A stretch of 64,000 nucleotides of DNA from Sphingomonas yantingensis (GCF_014199325.1 NZ_JACIJJ010000007.1:1-64000), one strand, 5' to 3'; positions 8,625 to 17,498 are shown, numbered from the stretch's first letter. Program-made: numbers and translations. The notes: a model not told the origin generated them from the letters alone.

Positions 8625-9766
8625 TTCTTTTTCTTCTTAACTATTCGAGATCGAGCCTTCATCGAGGTCTTAAGACCAGTATCCGCTTTTGTTTCAAGCA
8701 AAGCGTCACACATTTCGCGAAACTCTCCGAAATGCGCCAATTTCATTGATCCGATGATACGCTCTTGAACCTCCACCGCGCACGGATCATTTTTCAACAT
8801 AGCAGAGTTTTTTATCCGAATCTCTGTAGTTTGCCCGATAGCTGCCCCTGATAGGGCTGCTGTCATCAGGGCGCCGATGACCAGTGGCGCAATGTGCCCA
8901 TTGTAGATCCGCTGAAAGCCTGGCGAAGATATGCTCTGATCTAGTTCTGGTACCAAATCTCGCCGTTGACGAAGATAGCGCAACGCCTCGGCAATTTGTA
9001 AACACGCCCCCGCCTTAACTTTGGCTTCTTCAGCAGCTAATAATCCAGCTACATAGTTATTGAATAACTGTATATTCAGATCATCTAAAGTGCTAAAGTC
9101 GTCTTCGGTGGTAAGTAATTTTGTGCTATTTGTACCGTCGAATACGAACTGCTTAAAGGCAGCCTTTGCCACTTCTTCTCGGAGACTTCGATCGAGTTGC
9201 ATGACGGGCGTTGGGCGACCTACGGCACCGCGAAGGTCAGCAGTGAGGGACGCTTTCTGTTTTCGGCCAAGCCAACGAACCGGCCTGACCATCATATCTT
9301 CACCCGGATAGGCGCGAACAGCCTTCCTTCGCTCTACTGGGCCGGTGATTTCTGCGAATAGAACATCACCGATATAGGTTTTGCTGGGGATAATTAGAAC
9401 GGCACCAACAGGCAGATCATAATACAGCCGCTGAATTGCGCCGACATATTTGCCGATGCGCCGATTAGACGCCTTGCCCTTGTAATCAGCCGGATCGCGC
9501 GATGGCTCGCTTGAGCGCTTACCAAGATGCCAATCCCGAATCTCGATCGAACGCGCTACAATCTCGCGAAGCGCGACGGTCGTCTTTGGCTTCGTATCGA
9601 GGGAAAGCGGCAAATCCGGAAAATCCAGGAATACCGCATTCTCTCGCTGGAAATCATCGTACAGGGAGAACGATGCGCCGGGACGGATAACGAACATATC
9701 CTCGTTATCGCCGATCATGCGAGTCGCGATATCGATCACAATGACGCTGTGGCCGCCGTCCGACAT
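8621..9766 (-). CDS. PUA/EVE-like domain protein with a membrane segment, first gene of a two-gene module
   Basis: A 381-residue protein. Residues about 105-195 (VGAVLIIPSKTYIGDVLFAE, ITGPV..., VRPVRWL) match the layout of the small beta-barrel found at the N-terminus of some Mrr-like restriction proteins and related to PUA/EVE domains that bind modified bases. Residues about 240-290 are helical. Residues about 293-316 (APLVIGALMTAALSGAAIG) could cross the membrane. The C-terminus ends in KKKKK. No nuclease motif is visible. It precedes 8049-8624 with a 4-base overlap. The domain call is a pattern judgement. Confidence 0.55.
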   Translation of the reverse strand: MSDGGHSVIVIDIATRMIGDNEDMFVIRPGASFSLYDDFQRENAVFLDFPDLPLSLDTKPKTTVALREIVARSIEIRDWHLGKRSSEPSRDPADYKGKASNRRIGKYVGAIQRLYYDLPVGAVLIIPSKTYIGDVLFAEITGPVERRKAVRAYPGEDMMVRPVRWLGRKQKASLTADLRGAVGRPTPVMQLDRSLREEVAKAAFKQFVFDGTNSTKLLTTEDDFSTLDDLNIQLFNNYVAGLLAAEEAKVKAGACLQIAEALRYLRQRRDLVPELDQSISSPGFQRIYNGHIAPLVIGALMTAALSGAAIGQTTEIRIKNSAMLKNDPCAVEVQERIIGSMKLAHFGEFREMCDALLETKADTGLKTSMKARSRIVKKKKK

Positions 9767-9931
9767 ACTACCGTGTCTCTCCCGAAAAACGGCATGCTAG
9801 GCCGCCAGGTGAGTGCGATACCATAACGGCTAACGATTGACGAAGCGTCGATTGTATACCGCCACGAAGATGGCCGGCATGTTGGCCGCAGCCGCCAACA
9901 AGGCGCTAAGTCGTTGATTTCACTCGGAAGT
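9767..9931. other. Promoter side of the 8621-9766 module and outer flank of attL
   Basis: This gap holds the presumed promoter of the two-gene module and a hairpin with GTTGGC/GCCAAC arms (9878-9896). A related hairpin with the same arms lies on the other side of the module at about 7949-7976. No gene is supported. Confidence 0.4.
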
Positions 9932-9955
9932 TGGCGGAGACGGAGGGACTCGAAC
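9932..9955. repeat. attL: imperfect copy of the tRNA-Ser 3' end
   Basis: This stretch matches 42740-42763 at 23 of 24 positions, with the only mismatch at 9949. The shared sequence is the tRNA 3' end including the encoded CCA, the T-arm and the acceptor strand. No tRNA body follows, so it is a target-site copy and not a gene. Confidence 0.75.
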
Positions 9956-10008
9956 TCCGGCGGTCCGGCACAGTGGGAATTTTCGGTTTTCGCGACAGAT
10001 GAGTGTTG

Positions 10009-10030
10009 GGATACCCCCTGGGATACCCCC
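10009..10030. repeat. Two GGATACCCCC repeats, probable integrase arm sites at the left end
   Basis: GGATACCCCC stands at 10009-10018 and 10021-10030, a 12-base period, about 54 bases inside attL. The same 10-mer and close variants stand in the same orientation at the other end, beside the integrase start. This is how arm-type binding sites of a tyrosine integrase are arranged; binding itself is inferred. Confidence 0.6.
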
Positions 10031-10355
10031 GAATCCTGATCGTGCCGGTCAAAGTCGCGATCGGCCCGGATGCCACACCGGGATCTCTTCGGCCGGGCGG
10101 TCCCGACCTAATCTACTGCCGGCCCGCATATCGCATGACCCCTGGGCCTAAGCCCCGATGCTGGTTCCTATCCAGCCATAGCCGTGTGTGAGGTGGCGGT
10201 TCTCACCTCCGATCGCGCGTTCGACAATACACCTTGTATTGCGATCCTCGCAAACTCAGCTAGGATTCCACGGGGCGACCATCGCCGGAACTACCCAGAG
10301 CATCCGATGAGGTTGCAGGCCGCAAGGTCACCATGGGCCGGGGGGTCGTCCCACC
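10031..10355. other. Left prophage end without recognised gene
   Basis: About 325 bases between the arm repeats and the DUF3800 gene. Short open frames exist but have no ribosome site and no protein-like composition. I see no hairpin with a T run. Confidence 0.4.
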
Positions 10356-11159
10356 CTACCCGAAGATTGCCAGGAACTCGCGCTGCTGCTCCGTCAGGGG
10401 AATCGTGTCGGCGTTGGGTACGATCTTGGCGCCGTAGCTGAGATAGTTGCCGCCTCGGCTATACACGATCGGCTTCAGCATGCGGGCGAAGCGCGGTTCG
10501 ACGTTGCCGTAGAAGTCCGGCTCCAGCGCGGCCGTCAGCCCCGACATGACGAGGTCGGCGATCTGGAGGCCGAAGCGGCTGCCATGATCCTCGGCTTCGA
10601 TGGCGGAAATGTCGATCACCGGCCAGTGGATGCGGATCTCGGGATCGGCCGCATCCTTCAGCCGCTGGATGTAGTGCTGAAAGTCGTCGTAGTTCATCGC
10701 GCGCCGGCGTGAGAAAACGATCTTCACGCGGCCGTCGCCCTCGGGGACCATCGGTCGCATATCCCGGCAGAGCCAGGATAGTCGCTCAAGCAGGTAGCGG
10801 CACATGTAATGGTACAGCTGGTTCTTCTGCTCGTACATGCCGGCCGGGATGATCGGCTTGTTCGCGATCACCGCGGTCGCGCGCATCGGTCGATCGCACA
10901 GGCCGGTGATCGCCATGACACGCTGCGCGTGGTCGAAGTCTTTGTAGTGAAGCGGCTTGTGCTTCTTCTGCTGCGGCAGCTGCTCGCGGATCTCCTTCGC
11001 CCAACGCACAGCGTCCAGGTCGCGGGACTGGCGCCAGACCGTCGCACCGATGGTCAGCCAGTGCGAAGAGCCACCGCCGCGACCGGGCACCCGGTACCTG
11101 TCGGGGTTCAGGCCGTCGTCGCCCGCTTCGTCGATATAGGCAATGAAGGAATGCGCCAT
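10356..11159 (-). CDS. DUF3800 family protein
   Basis: The 267-residue product starts with MAHSFIAYIDEAGDDG, the N-terminal acidic motif of DUF3800 proteins (RNase H-like fold). Other family hallmarks are the conserved HYKDFDHAQR region and GLQIADLVMSGL near the C-terminus, which carries another acidic residue. DUF3800 genes are common in prophages and defence islands; a nuclease activity is suspected from the fold but not shown. ATG 11159 was chosen over an upstream start because the family motif follows directly. It diverges from the methyltransferase gene. Confidence 0.75.
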   Translation of the reverse strand: MAHSFIAYIDEAGDDGLNPDRYRVPGRGGGSSHWLTIGATVWRQSRDLDAVRWAKEIREQLPQQKKHKPLHYKDFDHAQRVMAITGLCDRPMRATAVIANKPIIPAGMYEQKNQLYHYMCRYLLERLSWLCRDMRPMVPEGDGRVKIVFSRRRAMNYDDFQHYIQRLKDAADPEIRIHWPVIDISAIEAEDHGSRFGLQIADLVMSGLTAALEPDFYGNVEPRFARMLKPIVYSRGGNYLSYGAKIVPNADTIPLTEQQREFLAIFG

Positions 11160-11274
11160 CGCCCGATTGGAAAGTAAGTACGTGCCTAGAGTCAACGACC
11201 TGTGTCGCGCATCTCCAGCACGAGCTCGATCGGCGATGCTTGGCGATCCGTCCTACCCGGCCTAGAATCCATGG

Positions 11275-12783
11275 ATGCAGCCTGCCGATACCATCGACGA
11301 CACGAACATCACCGCCTCCGCCCGCGCCGACCAGACCCGCCTTGAGATTTCCCCTGGTCTCGACGTCGCCCGGCGCAGCAAACTCGGCCAATTCATGACG
11401 CCGGCACCGATCGCAAGCCGGATGGCGCAGATGTTCGGTCCGATGCCGCGGGACGTTCGCCTTCTCGACGCAGGCGCCGGGATCGGGGCGCTTACCGCTG
11501 CATTCGTGACAGAGGCGTTGGCACGGAACGAAGTGCCCAGATCGATCACCGTGACGTGCTTCGAAGTCGACGAGGCCATGGCGGCGCACCTGGCTCGTAC
11601 ATTGCACGATTGTGCGGTTGCGTGTGCCCAACGCGACGTGGCGTTCCAGTCCGAGATCGTGCGAGACGACTATGTCCTCGCGTCAGCCGAACCACTGTTA
11701 GCCCGCGCCTGGTCGTTCAATCGGGCGATCCTCAATCCGCCCTACGCCAAGATAAACACGACTTCGCCCTGGCGCCTTGCCTTGCGATCTGCCGGCATCG
11801 AGACGGTCAACCTGTACTCGGCGTTTGTGGCGCTAGCCGTGAACCAGCTCGACCACGGCGGCGAACTGGTCGCGATTACCCCGCGGTCGTTCTGCAACGG
11901 CCCCTACTACGAGCCCTTCCGTCGGCACCTGCTCGCCAACACCGCGCTCCTGAAGTTGCTGGTGTTCGAATCGCGAAAGAAGGCGTTTGCCGACGACGAT
12001 GTGCTTCAGGAGAACGTGATCTTCCACGTTCGCAGGGACGACGCACAGCCGATCGCCGTTCGGCTCGAGACTGATCTGGGCTGCACGCGAGACGTGCCCA
12101 TTGCCGAAGTCGTGCGACCGGGTGATCCAAATGCCTTCATCCGGCTGGCCATCTCGAACGACGATGCTGCGCTGGCGGAGAAGGTGCAGGCGCTGCCGTG
12201 CACCCTCGCCGAGCTGGGCATCAAGGTTTCTACGGGTCGCGTGGTCGACTTCCGCGCCAAGGAGCAACTGAGGAAGGACGCCGGCGAGGGCACTGCGCCT
12301 TTGATCTACCCCGGGCACATGAAGGACGGCGGCGTCGTGTGGCCGATCGCCGACTTCAAGAAGCACAACGCCATTCTGATCGATGACCATACGCGGTCGC
12401 AGCTCGTCCCTTCAGGGCGCTACGTGCTGACGAAGCGCTTCTCGGCGAAGGAGGAGCGCCGGCGCATCGTGGCATCGGTGTACGAGGCGACCGAACCGGC
12501 GGGCATCGAGAACCACCTCAATTACTTCCACGAGGCGGGCGCCGGCCTACCGGCGGATCTGGCGATCGGCTTGGCGGCCTTCCTCAATTCGACGGCCGTC
12601 GACGACTATTTCCGCCTGTTCTCCGGGCACACGCAGGTGAACGCGACCGACTTGCGGAACCTGCACTATCCCACGCGGGTCGAGCTTGAGCAGCTAGGCC
12701 GCGTCACCCTTGGCGATTGGACCGCACTGGACGACGCGGTCGGACGTATCCTCGCACGTGGTGTCGTAGGAACCGACGAATAG
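11275..12783 (+). CDS. Adenine-specific DNA methyltransferase of a PstI/BsuBI-type R-M system
   Basis: The 502-residue enzyme transfers a methyl group from SAM to adenine in DNA. SAM motif I is LLDAGAGIGALTAAF (residues about 63-77) and the catalytic motif IV is NPPY (154-157), typical of N6-adenine methyltransferases. The C-terminal half carries the target recognition region. It is paired with the convergent restriction gene 12694-13767; the coding regions overlap by 90 bases at their 3' ends. The PstI/BsuBI type, which recognises CTGCAG, is inferred from the partner family, so the exact target is not certain. Confidence 0.85.
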   Translation: MQPADTIDDTNITASARADQTRLEISPGLDVARRSKLGQFMTPAPIASRMAQMFGPMPRDVRLLDAGAGIGALTAAFVTEALARNEVPRSITVTCFEVDEAMAAHLARTLHDCAVACAQRDVAFQSEIVRDDYVLASAEPLLARAWSFNRAILNPPYAKINTTSPWRLALRSAGIETVNLYSAFVALAVNQLDHGGELVAITPRSFCNGPYYEPFRRHLLANTALLKLLVFESRKKAFADDDVLQENVIFHVRRDDAQPIAVRLETDLGCTRDVPIAEVVRPGDPNAFIRLAISNDDAALAEKVQALPCTLAELGIKVSTGRVVDFRAKEQLRKDAGEGTAPLIYPGHMKDGGVVWPIADFKKHNAILIDDHTRSQLVPSGRYVLTKRFSAKEERRRIVASVYEATEPAGIENHLNYFHEAGAGLPADLAIGLAAFLNSTAVDDYFRLFSGHTQVNATDLRNLHYPTRVELEQLGRVTLGDWTALDDAVGRILARGVVGTDE

Positions 12784-13767
12784 CTGTTTCGACGGGTCGC
12801 CTTGAATCCAGATGTACGTGTCGATTGCGATGTTTCGATGCGTCCCCTGCCTGCCGGCCGCGTCCTTCCAGGTCAGATAGGTGGTGGTGAAGCCCACCCC
12901 CGACTTGCCGTGGCGCTGAGCGAACTCGGTCATCTTCGTCACCTTGGTGATGTCGACTTCGCCATCGCTGGTTACCGCCTCGATCACCCACAGGTGATCG
13001 GTCTCAGGATTCCAGAGCAGCACGTCCGGCATGGCGTCGCCGAGCTCGAGCTTCACGCCCGCCCGCGCCATCGCCGCCTTCTCCTTCGCGCTGACGCGAT
13101 CGCCGTCGCTGTCGTCGATGTACAGCGCCTCGTACCCGGGTAGGAACTTCGCGGCGTAGAGATCGACGCTCGCTTTGATCAGTTCGCCGTGATTGTTGTC
13201 GACGAGACCTTTTGCACGTTCGGCGATTTCCGCCTGGAATTCGAGCCGCTGTCGCGCCGCATCCTTGCTCGCCCATTCGGAGAGCATGTTCTGCCAGACG
13301 CCGTCATCGGCGACCAAGATCGCCTTGAACGCATCCTCGAGCCTGTACGCCGACGAAGGAGATTTGGGTTTTGGGTGACCAGCGATGAATTGGCCTTGAT
13401 GCAAATAGATCGCTTCGAACCCGCCGAGGTCGCGGAGCGGCTTGATCCAGTAATCACGGCCTTCGCGATCGAGCTTCGTCCTGCCGCGCTGGAGGATGCC
13501 GACATGGCAGGCGATGTGCGCCGTGGTCGCGCCATCGGCAAACTTCGCGCCGCTGGGCGCCAGGTTGGGCATCCAGCTTGCAGTCTCGTCATCGAGCATT
13601 GCGAAGACGGCATCGACCAGGTCGGCGTTGCCGCTCAGCGAAATGCGGCTGAGCACCTCCCGCACCTTGTCACGCGTGACGCCCTGATAGGCATCAGGCA
13701 CGGGATACCCGTTCTTTCTGATCCGCCTCTCGCGCAGTTCCTGCACGACGTCCTCGATCTTCGCCAT
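12694..13767 (-). CDS. BsuBI/PstI-family type II restriction endonuclease
   Basis: The 357-residue protein resembles the BsuBI/PstI restriction endonuclease family. The stretch AMPDVLLWNPETDHLWVIEA (residues about 245-264) holds the acidic residues expected for a PD-(D/E)xK-like active site, and the N-terminal half is helical as in the family. GGGGGAGCGG before ATG 13767 is a good ribosome site. It ends inside the 3' end of the methyltransferase gene. With the modification enzyme it would protect the lysogen against other phages and stabilise the element. Confidence 0.8.
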   Translation of the reverse strand: MAKIEDVVQELRERRIRKNGYPVPDAYQGVTRDKVREVLSRISLSGNADLVDAVFAMLDDETASWMPNLAPSGAKFADGATTAHIACHVGILQRGRTKLDREGRDYWIKPLRDLGGFEAIYLHQGQFIAGHPKPKSPSSAYRLEDAFKAILVADDGVWQNMLSEWASKDAARQRLEFQAEIAERAKGLVDNNHGELIKASVDLYAAKFLPGYEALYIDDSDGDRVSAKEKAAMARAGVKLELGDAMPDVLLWNPETDHLWVIEAVTSDGEVDITKVTKMTEFAQRHGKSGVGFTTTYLTWKDAAGRQGTHRNIAIDTYIWIQGDPSKQLFVGSYDTTCEDTSDRVVQCGPIAKGDAA

Positions 13768-13839
13768 CCGCTCCCCCGATTCGCATCGTCTACAAGATAC
13801 TTAGCAGCGGAAAATCAAAACGATGAACGCCGCGCGCGA

Positions 13840-14298
13840 TCACCGGAACGAGGCAACAGCATCCTCAATGAGTCGTGCCGGTTCGGGGCGCATGCTGCTA
13901 ATCGAGCGCCATTGCTCGTCACCGGGCCGCTTGGCTTCCCAATATTTCCATCCGTCGAGCGACGTTCTGGCTCCGCTCTTCGTCGTGCAGGACTCGCTCG
14001 CGGCGCTCGACGGTGATGAATAGCGCTGGCCTTCCACCACCCAGCTGCCGTCAACGATAATGCCGCTGAGTGCACGACCATTGTAACGCATGCGAACCTG
14101 AGTTCCAGCGGGCAGCGTCACACCTTTACCTGTCCAGGCGCGCCCCTCAGCCACCGGGCTAATACGCTTCGGCACCGCCTCGTCGGTGATGCCAAGCAGG
14201 CGTCGCAGCACCTCGTTCGGCGTCTCCGCGAAACTGCTACGCTCAGCTTCGATACGCTTATGAACGTCGAAATCGATCTCGATCGTACGGTGTTCCAT
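13840..14298 (-). CDS. SeqA-N-like / RAMA domain protein
   Basis: A 152-residue protein with two parts. Residues about 1-36 (EIDFDVHKRIEAERSSFAE ... NEVLRRLLGI) resemble the N-terminal dimerisation segment of SeqA-type and ribbon-helix-helix proteins. Residues about 60-140 (TQVRMRYNGRALSGIIVDG, then SPSSAASE and GWKYWEAKR) match the layout of RAMA domains, which are associated with adenine methylases. It follows the R-M pair, so a role as methylation reader or regulator of that system is plausible but inferred. Confidence 0.6.
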   Translation of the reverse strand: MEHRTIEIDFDVHKRIEAERSSFAETPNEVLRRLLGITDEAVPKRISPVAEGRAWTGKGVTLPAGTQVRMRYNGRALSGIIVDGSWVVEGQRYSSPSSAASESCTTKSGARTSLDGWKYWEAKRPGDEQWRSISSMRPEPARLIEDAVASFR

Positions 14299-14371
14299 GA
14301 GTCGCCTCCATTGCTCGCGACTCAGTTATTTCAGTAGAAAAAGTAGTGCAAGCAGTTTCTCGCACCTGAGA

Positions 14372-15136
14372 TCATGCCCCCTTGGTCTTCCCCTTCAGCT
14401 TGGCGGCCTTCGCGTTGATCACCTTGGTGTCATAGATGCCGGTCACGACGAACTCGAGCACGTCGACCGCGTCGAACAAATCCTCGCTAGTGACGTCGTC
14501 GCCGCCATGCGTCCCCAGATTGCCGATGACGCGCAGGCCCTGCAGCTGATCGGCGTGCACCGCGCCGCTGGCGAAGGCGTCGATCCGCTCCTTCAGGTCC
14601 ATGCGTAGAATCTTGCCCTTCTTCGTCGTCTTCTCGGTGGGAACACCTTGGTCGTCTAGCAGGCGCTCGACCGCAGTCCGCAGCCTGGCGACGCACGCGG
14701 CGGTGTCCGTCCAGTACATGCGGAATGCGACGCCCAGTTCCTTCGCGACCGGTCGCGGCACGTTCTCCGAGAGGCGAAACAGCGCGGGCGCGGGGAACAC
14801 GGCCTGGATCCGCAACACGTCTTCAAGGCCCCACACGGTCTTACCGTCCGGCAGGTCGAGCTCAGCCTGCACAACCTCGACGTCACCGATCATGTGGACG
14901 ATCTCGCCGCAGCCGGGTTCGTCACACCGCATCTCGGCGGACCACCGCTCGACGTTGTGGTCAGGTTCCCAATCGTCCCAATGCTTGTCACGCCATTCCG
15001 ACGAGTACTTCGGCTCACGTACGCTCAGGCCGTCCTTGACCAGCTTCAGCTTGCCGGGGGTGCATTGCGGGCAAGGCAGACCGGGCAGTCGCTTCTTCGC
15101 GACGGTGCGGTGCCAGAGGGGGCGATGGATCGTCAT
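14372..15136 (-). CDS. DUF4145-domain protein with zinc-finger-like N-terminus
   Basis: The 254-residue product has CPQC near residue 24 and CDEPGCGE near residue 73, possible metal-binding Cys pairs. A DUF4145-like helical domain follows (residues about 120-245: ACVARLRTAVERLLDDQGV, then LRVIGNLGTHGGDDVT). DUF4145 is frequent next to restriction genes and in type I restriction subunits. It sits directly behind the RAMA gene in the same direction. I took ATG 15136 as the start; no strong ribosome site is visible. Confidence 0.65.
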   Translation of the reverse strand: MTIHRPLWHRTVAKKRLPGLPCPQCTPGKLKLVKDGLSVREPKYSSEWRDKHWDDWEPDHNVERWSAEMRCDEPGCGEIVHMIGDVEVVQAELDLPDGKTVWGLEDVLRIQAVFPAPALFRLSENVPRPVAKELGVAFRMYWTDTAACVARLRTAVERLLDDQGVPTEKTTKKGKILRMDLKERIDAFASGAVHADQLQGLRVIGNLGTHGGDDVTSEDLFDAVDVLEFVVTGIYDTKVINAKAAKLKGKTKGA

Positions 15137-15168
15137 GACCAAACGCTACGCCAGATATTGAGGGCGCG

Positions 15169-16038
15169 CTATGGCCCCGTATTCCAGGGCATTTCCTGGG
15201 ATCCCACCGGGTCAGGCTCCTCGCGCGCCCTCATCGCGAACATCGACGCCAGCAGATGCGCCGACAGCCGACCCTCGTAGTATGCCATCTCACCCCATGA
15301 TTCCCACCGGTCGCTGCGCGCCAGCATCCACGCGAAGAACGCGTCCCGCTCGTCCCGCCGGGCGAACGTCATCGACCAGATCGTCTCCTGGGTGGGCATG
15401 CGGCCCGCGTTCGGGTGCCGGTCGATCAGCACGACCGCCGCGTCGCGGGCGACGTCCTCGCACTCGACCACATACCGCAGCTCTCCGAGATCGATGTGCG
15501 GGTTGGCGCCGTCGGGCGGATCGCTAGGCGCGGCCATCTCGCTGCGCCCCTTGATGCGCGGCGCCGACGTGGCGGCCGGCGGGCGCGTCGCGCGGATCAT
15601 CCGCATCACGGCCAGCCCTTCGTCGGTCAGCCGGATCGTCGCCGACCCGAACGTCGCCGGCTCGCCGTGCGTCGCGAGCAGCCGCTGCGACACCAGCCAC
15701 GCGATGTAATGCGAAGCGCCGAACCCGCCCTCGTCGCCCATCACCTCGCGCGCCAGCTCGAAGATCGACGGCGACTGGCCGCGTCCGTGCGCCGCCAGCA
15801 CAGTGTGTATCATGTCGAACTGCGCATCGTACTGGAACGCCTTCACCGCAGCCTTCGCGAAGCCGAAGCGGCCTTCCCACAGTGCGTCGCGCACCGACGC
15901 CCAGCGTCGATCCTGCTCGTCGAACACCCCGGAGAGCTGCGGCTTCACTCGCAGCCAGTATCCCCACGGCAAGTCGGGATCACGCTCGCGGCAATAGTCC
16001 GTCAGGATCAGCGGGGGTGGCGGTGGCTGCACGATCAC
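15169..16038 (-). CDS. Hypothetical prophage protein
   Basis: The 289-residue protein overlaps the gene 16035-16604 by 4 bases, so they share a transcript. It has a Pro-rich start (QPPPPPLILTDY), a helical part that may resemble a winged helix (SIFELAREVMGDEGG ... VSQRLLATHGE ... LTDEGLAVMRMI), and a C-terminal alpha/beta part. A DNA-binding role is possible but not demonstrated. Confidence 0.5.
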   Translation of the reverse strand: MIVQPPPPPLILTDYCRERDPDLPWGYWLRVKPQLSGVFDEQDRRWASVRDALWEGRFGFAKAAVKAFQYDAQFDMIHTVLAAHGRGQSPSIFELAREVMGDEGGFGASHYIAWLVSQRLLATHGEPATFGSATIRLTDEGLAVMRMIRATRPPAATSAPRIKGRSEMAAPSDPPDGANPHIDLGELRYVVECEDVARDAAVVLIDRHPNAGRMPTQETIWSMTFARRDERDAFFAWMLARSDRWESWGEMAYYEGRLSAHLLASMFAMRAREEPDPVGSQEMPWNTGP

Positions 16039-16604
16039 GCCCTCGCCGGTTCAACCGACCGTTCGAACGAGGGTGCGGGCAGCGCGATCATCGGGGCGGG
16101 CAGTGCCAGCTGCGGCGGAGGTGCGGCGACGTCGGCCAGGGCGCGCGCGAGGCGGCCGACCTGGGCCTTCACGTACGGCACGTCGGCATAGATCGCGCCG
16201 GTCGCATCGCGATGCGCATCCATCGGGCTGAGGTCGCCCCGATGATTGCAGCGGAAGCCGAGCCACCACACGTCATCGGGGCGACCAGCCTCCGGCACAT
16301 GGCAGCGCGCCATCGCCTCGTCGCCGCCCTCGCAGATGCCGCTTTCGTCGATGCCGCGATGCGCGGTGACGCCGAGTTCCGTCGGGATCGCGTCGTGGCG
16401 CCACCCGAACAGCGGGTGGCCCTGCTCGACCCCGACGTATCCGCAGAGATAGCCGCCGTCGGTGCAGCGCCGGTACATCGCGTCCAGGCCGGTCGACTCG
16501 TCGATCCACTGCTGCTTGTCCGCCTCGTCGCGCCAGGGCCCGTCCGCCCAGCCCGCCTTCTCGCGGCGGAATGGCTCATAGCTACGCAGCGCGGTCGTGC
16601 ACAT
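16035..16604 (-). CDS. Conserved phage protein of unknown function
   Basis: The 189-residue protein has an aromatic- and Cys-rich pattern (YRRCTDGGYLCGYVGVEQGH, GFRCNHRGDLSP) that I associate with small conserved proteins in phages of alphaproteobacteria. The function is unknown. ATG 16604 was preferred because GGAGGGAGA precedes it; an upstream in-frame ATG at 16634 is possible. Upstream lies one of three copies of a repeated GCGTCCTNTTG element. Confidence 0.55.
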   Translation of the reverse strand: MCTTALRSYEPFRREKAGWADGPWRDEADKQQWIDESTGLDAMYRRCTDGGYLCGYVGVEQGHPLFGWRHDAIPTELGVTAHRGIDESGICEGGDEAMARCHVPEAGRPDDVWWLGFRCNHRGDLSPMDAHRDATGAIYADVPYVKAQVGRLARALADVAAPPPQLALPAPMIALPAPSFERSVEPARA

Positions 16605-16635
16605 GTCTCGATCTCCCTCCGGCGGGGCATCCATA

Positions 16636-16658
16636 AGGACGCCTCAAGCGTCCTATTG
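16636..16658. promoter_or_regulatory. Repeated prophage control element, copy 1 (GCGTCCTATTG)
   Basis: AGGACGC (16636-16642) and GCGTCCT (16648-16654) form an inverted repeat, followed by ATTG. GCGTCCTNTTG recurs at 18087 and 28571. It lies between the divergent genes 16604 (minus) and 16745 (plus), so it may control either. Function is inferred from recurrence and position. Confidence 0.45.
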
Positions 16659-16744
16659 TTGGCGATCGTCACGCGCGGGACAAGCACAAAGATCGGTTGC
16701 CGATCGCCGCCGGATCCGCTGGAATCGCGTGCGGGAGAGCCGCG

Positions 16745-17137
16745 ATGATGCATAGACTGGACGTCGACGACGAGGCGTTGGCGACGATGGACCGCGCCTA
16801 CGCCGGGCGATCGGGCGGCACCGCCTGGCCGTTTGCGGACGCCGACCCTGACGGGCCGTCGACCGCGATGTTTGCATGGGTGCGCGCTGGCGCGCGCGAG
16901 GCGCGATGCCTGTGGTGGGTGGTCGAGCGGTACGGCACCGAAGCCATCCTGGTCGCGCTCGAGGAGATGGCGGCGCGCGGTGTCGACTTCGGCGCTGCGC
17001 GTGCGGCAGCTGCGGTCTGGATCCGAAAGGAAGCCGGGCGCGCATGGATCGAGGATCAACCGCTGGTGCGATGCGCGGGGCAGCGCTCGTTCCGCATCGG
17101 GTCGATGGGCGAGCGAATCTGGGAATATCGGGGGTGA
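16745..17137 (+). CDS. Hypothetical prophage protein
   Basis: A 130-residue acidic protein, mostly helical, with FADADPDGPSTAMFAWVRAG and WWVVERYGTEAILVALEEMA. GGGAGAG lies a few bases before the ATG pair at 16745/16748. It is the only plus-strand gene in this mainly leftward part. I know no family. Confidence 0.45.
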   Translation: MMHRLDVDDEALATMDRAYAGRSGGTAWPFADADPDGPSTAMFAWVRAGAREARCLWWVVERYGTEAILVALEEMAARGVDFGAARAAAAVWIRKEAGRAWIEDQPLVRCAGQRSFRIGSMGERIWEYRG

Positions 17138-17179
17138 CGGCGGGGCGGCGCGGCGCAGGGTCGTGCCGCCCCTGGCGCG

Positions 17180-17419
17180 TCACATCATGTCGACGCCGGT
17201 GACGCCGGCGATGCGGCCCAGATCTTCACCGCGCTCGATCGCGGCCGCGAGCGCCGGGATCACGTCTCCGGGGTTGCCGCCGTAGCGACGGTGCGCGTCG
17301 AGCGATCCGTCATCGGCAACCTGGACGTAGTGGGTGCGCAGCTGCGCGTCGATGATGATGGCCTCGCCGCCGTCCTTCAGAATGCGCGAGATCGTGGCGT
17401 TCGGTTCGGTCGTACTCAT
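17180..17419 (-). CDS. Small hypothetical prophage protein
   Basis: A 79-residue protein (EAIIIDAQLRTHYVQVADDG, then a helical end) of unknown function. It follows the XRE regulator gene in the same direction with a gap that holds inverted repeats. Confidence 0.5.
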   Translation of the reverse strand: MSTTEPNATISRILKDGGEAIIIDAQLRTHYVQVADDGSLDAHRRYGGNPGDVIPALAAAIERGEDLGRIAGVTGVDMM

Positions 17420-17421
17420 AC

Positions 17422-17498
17422 CATTTCCCTGCCCGGGCGCGGCCGATCCGCGCTTGGCCTAGGTGTATAGGATGATGGGGTCATCCTTGGGAAATGGT
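17422..17498. promoter_or_regulatory. Gap with inverted repeats
   Basis: ACCATTTCCC (17422-17431) and GGGAAATGGT (17489-17498) are exact complements. Between them GGATGA (17470-17475) and TCATCC (17481-17486) form a short hairpin. The outer left arm overlaps the ribosome site of the 79-residue gene. The structure could be a terminator of the regulator gene or an operator. Confidence 0.4.

Noticed and set aside
9932..9960. Second tRNA-Ser gene
   Set aside because: Only the 3' end is present; no anticodon arm or 5' half follows.
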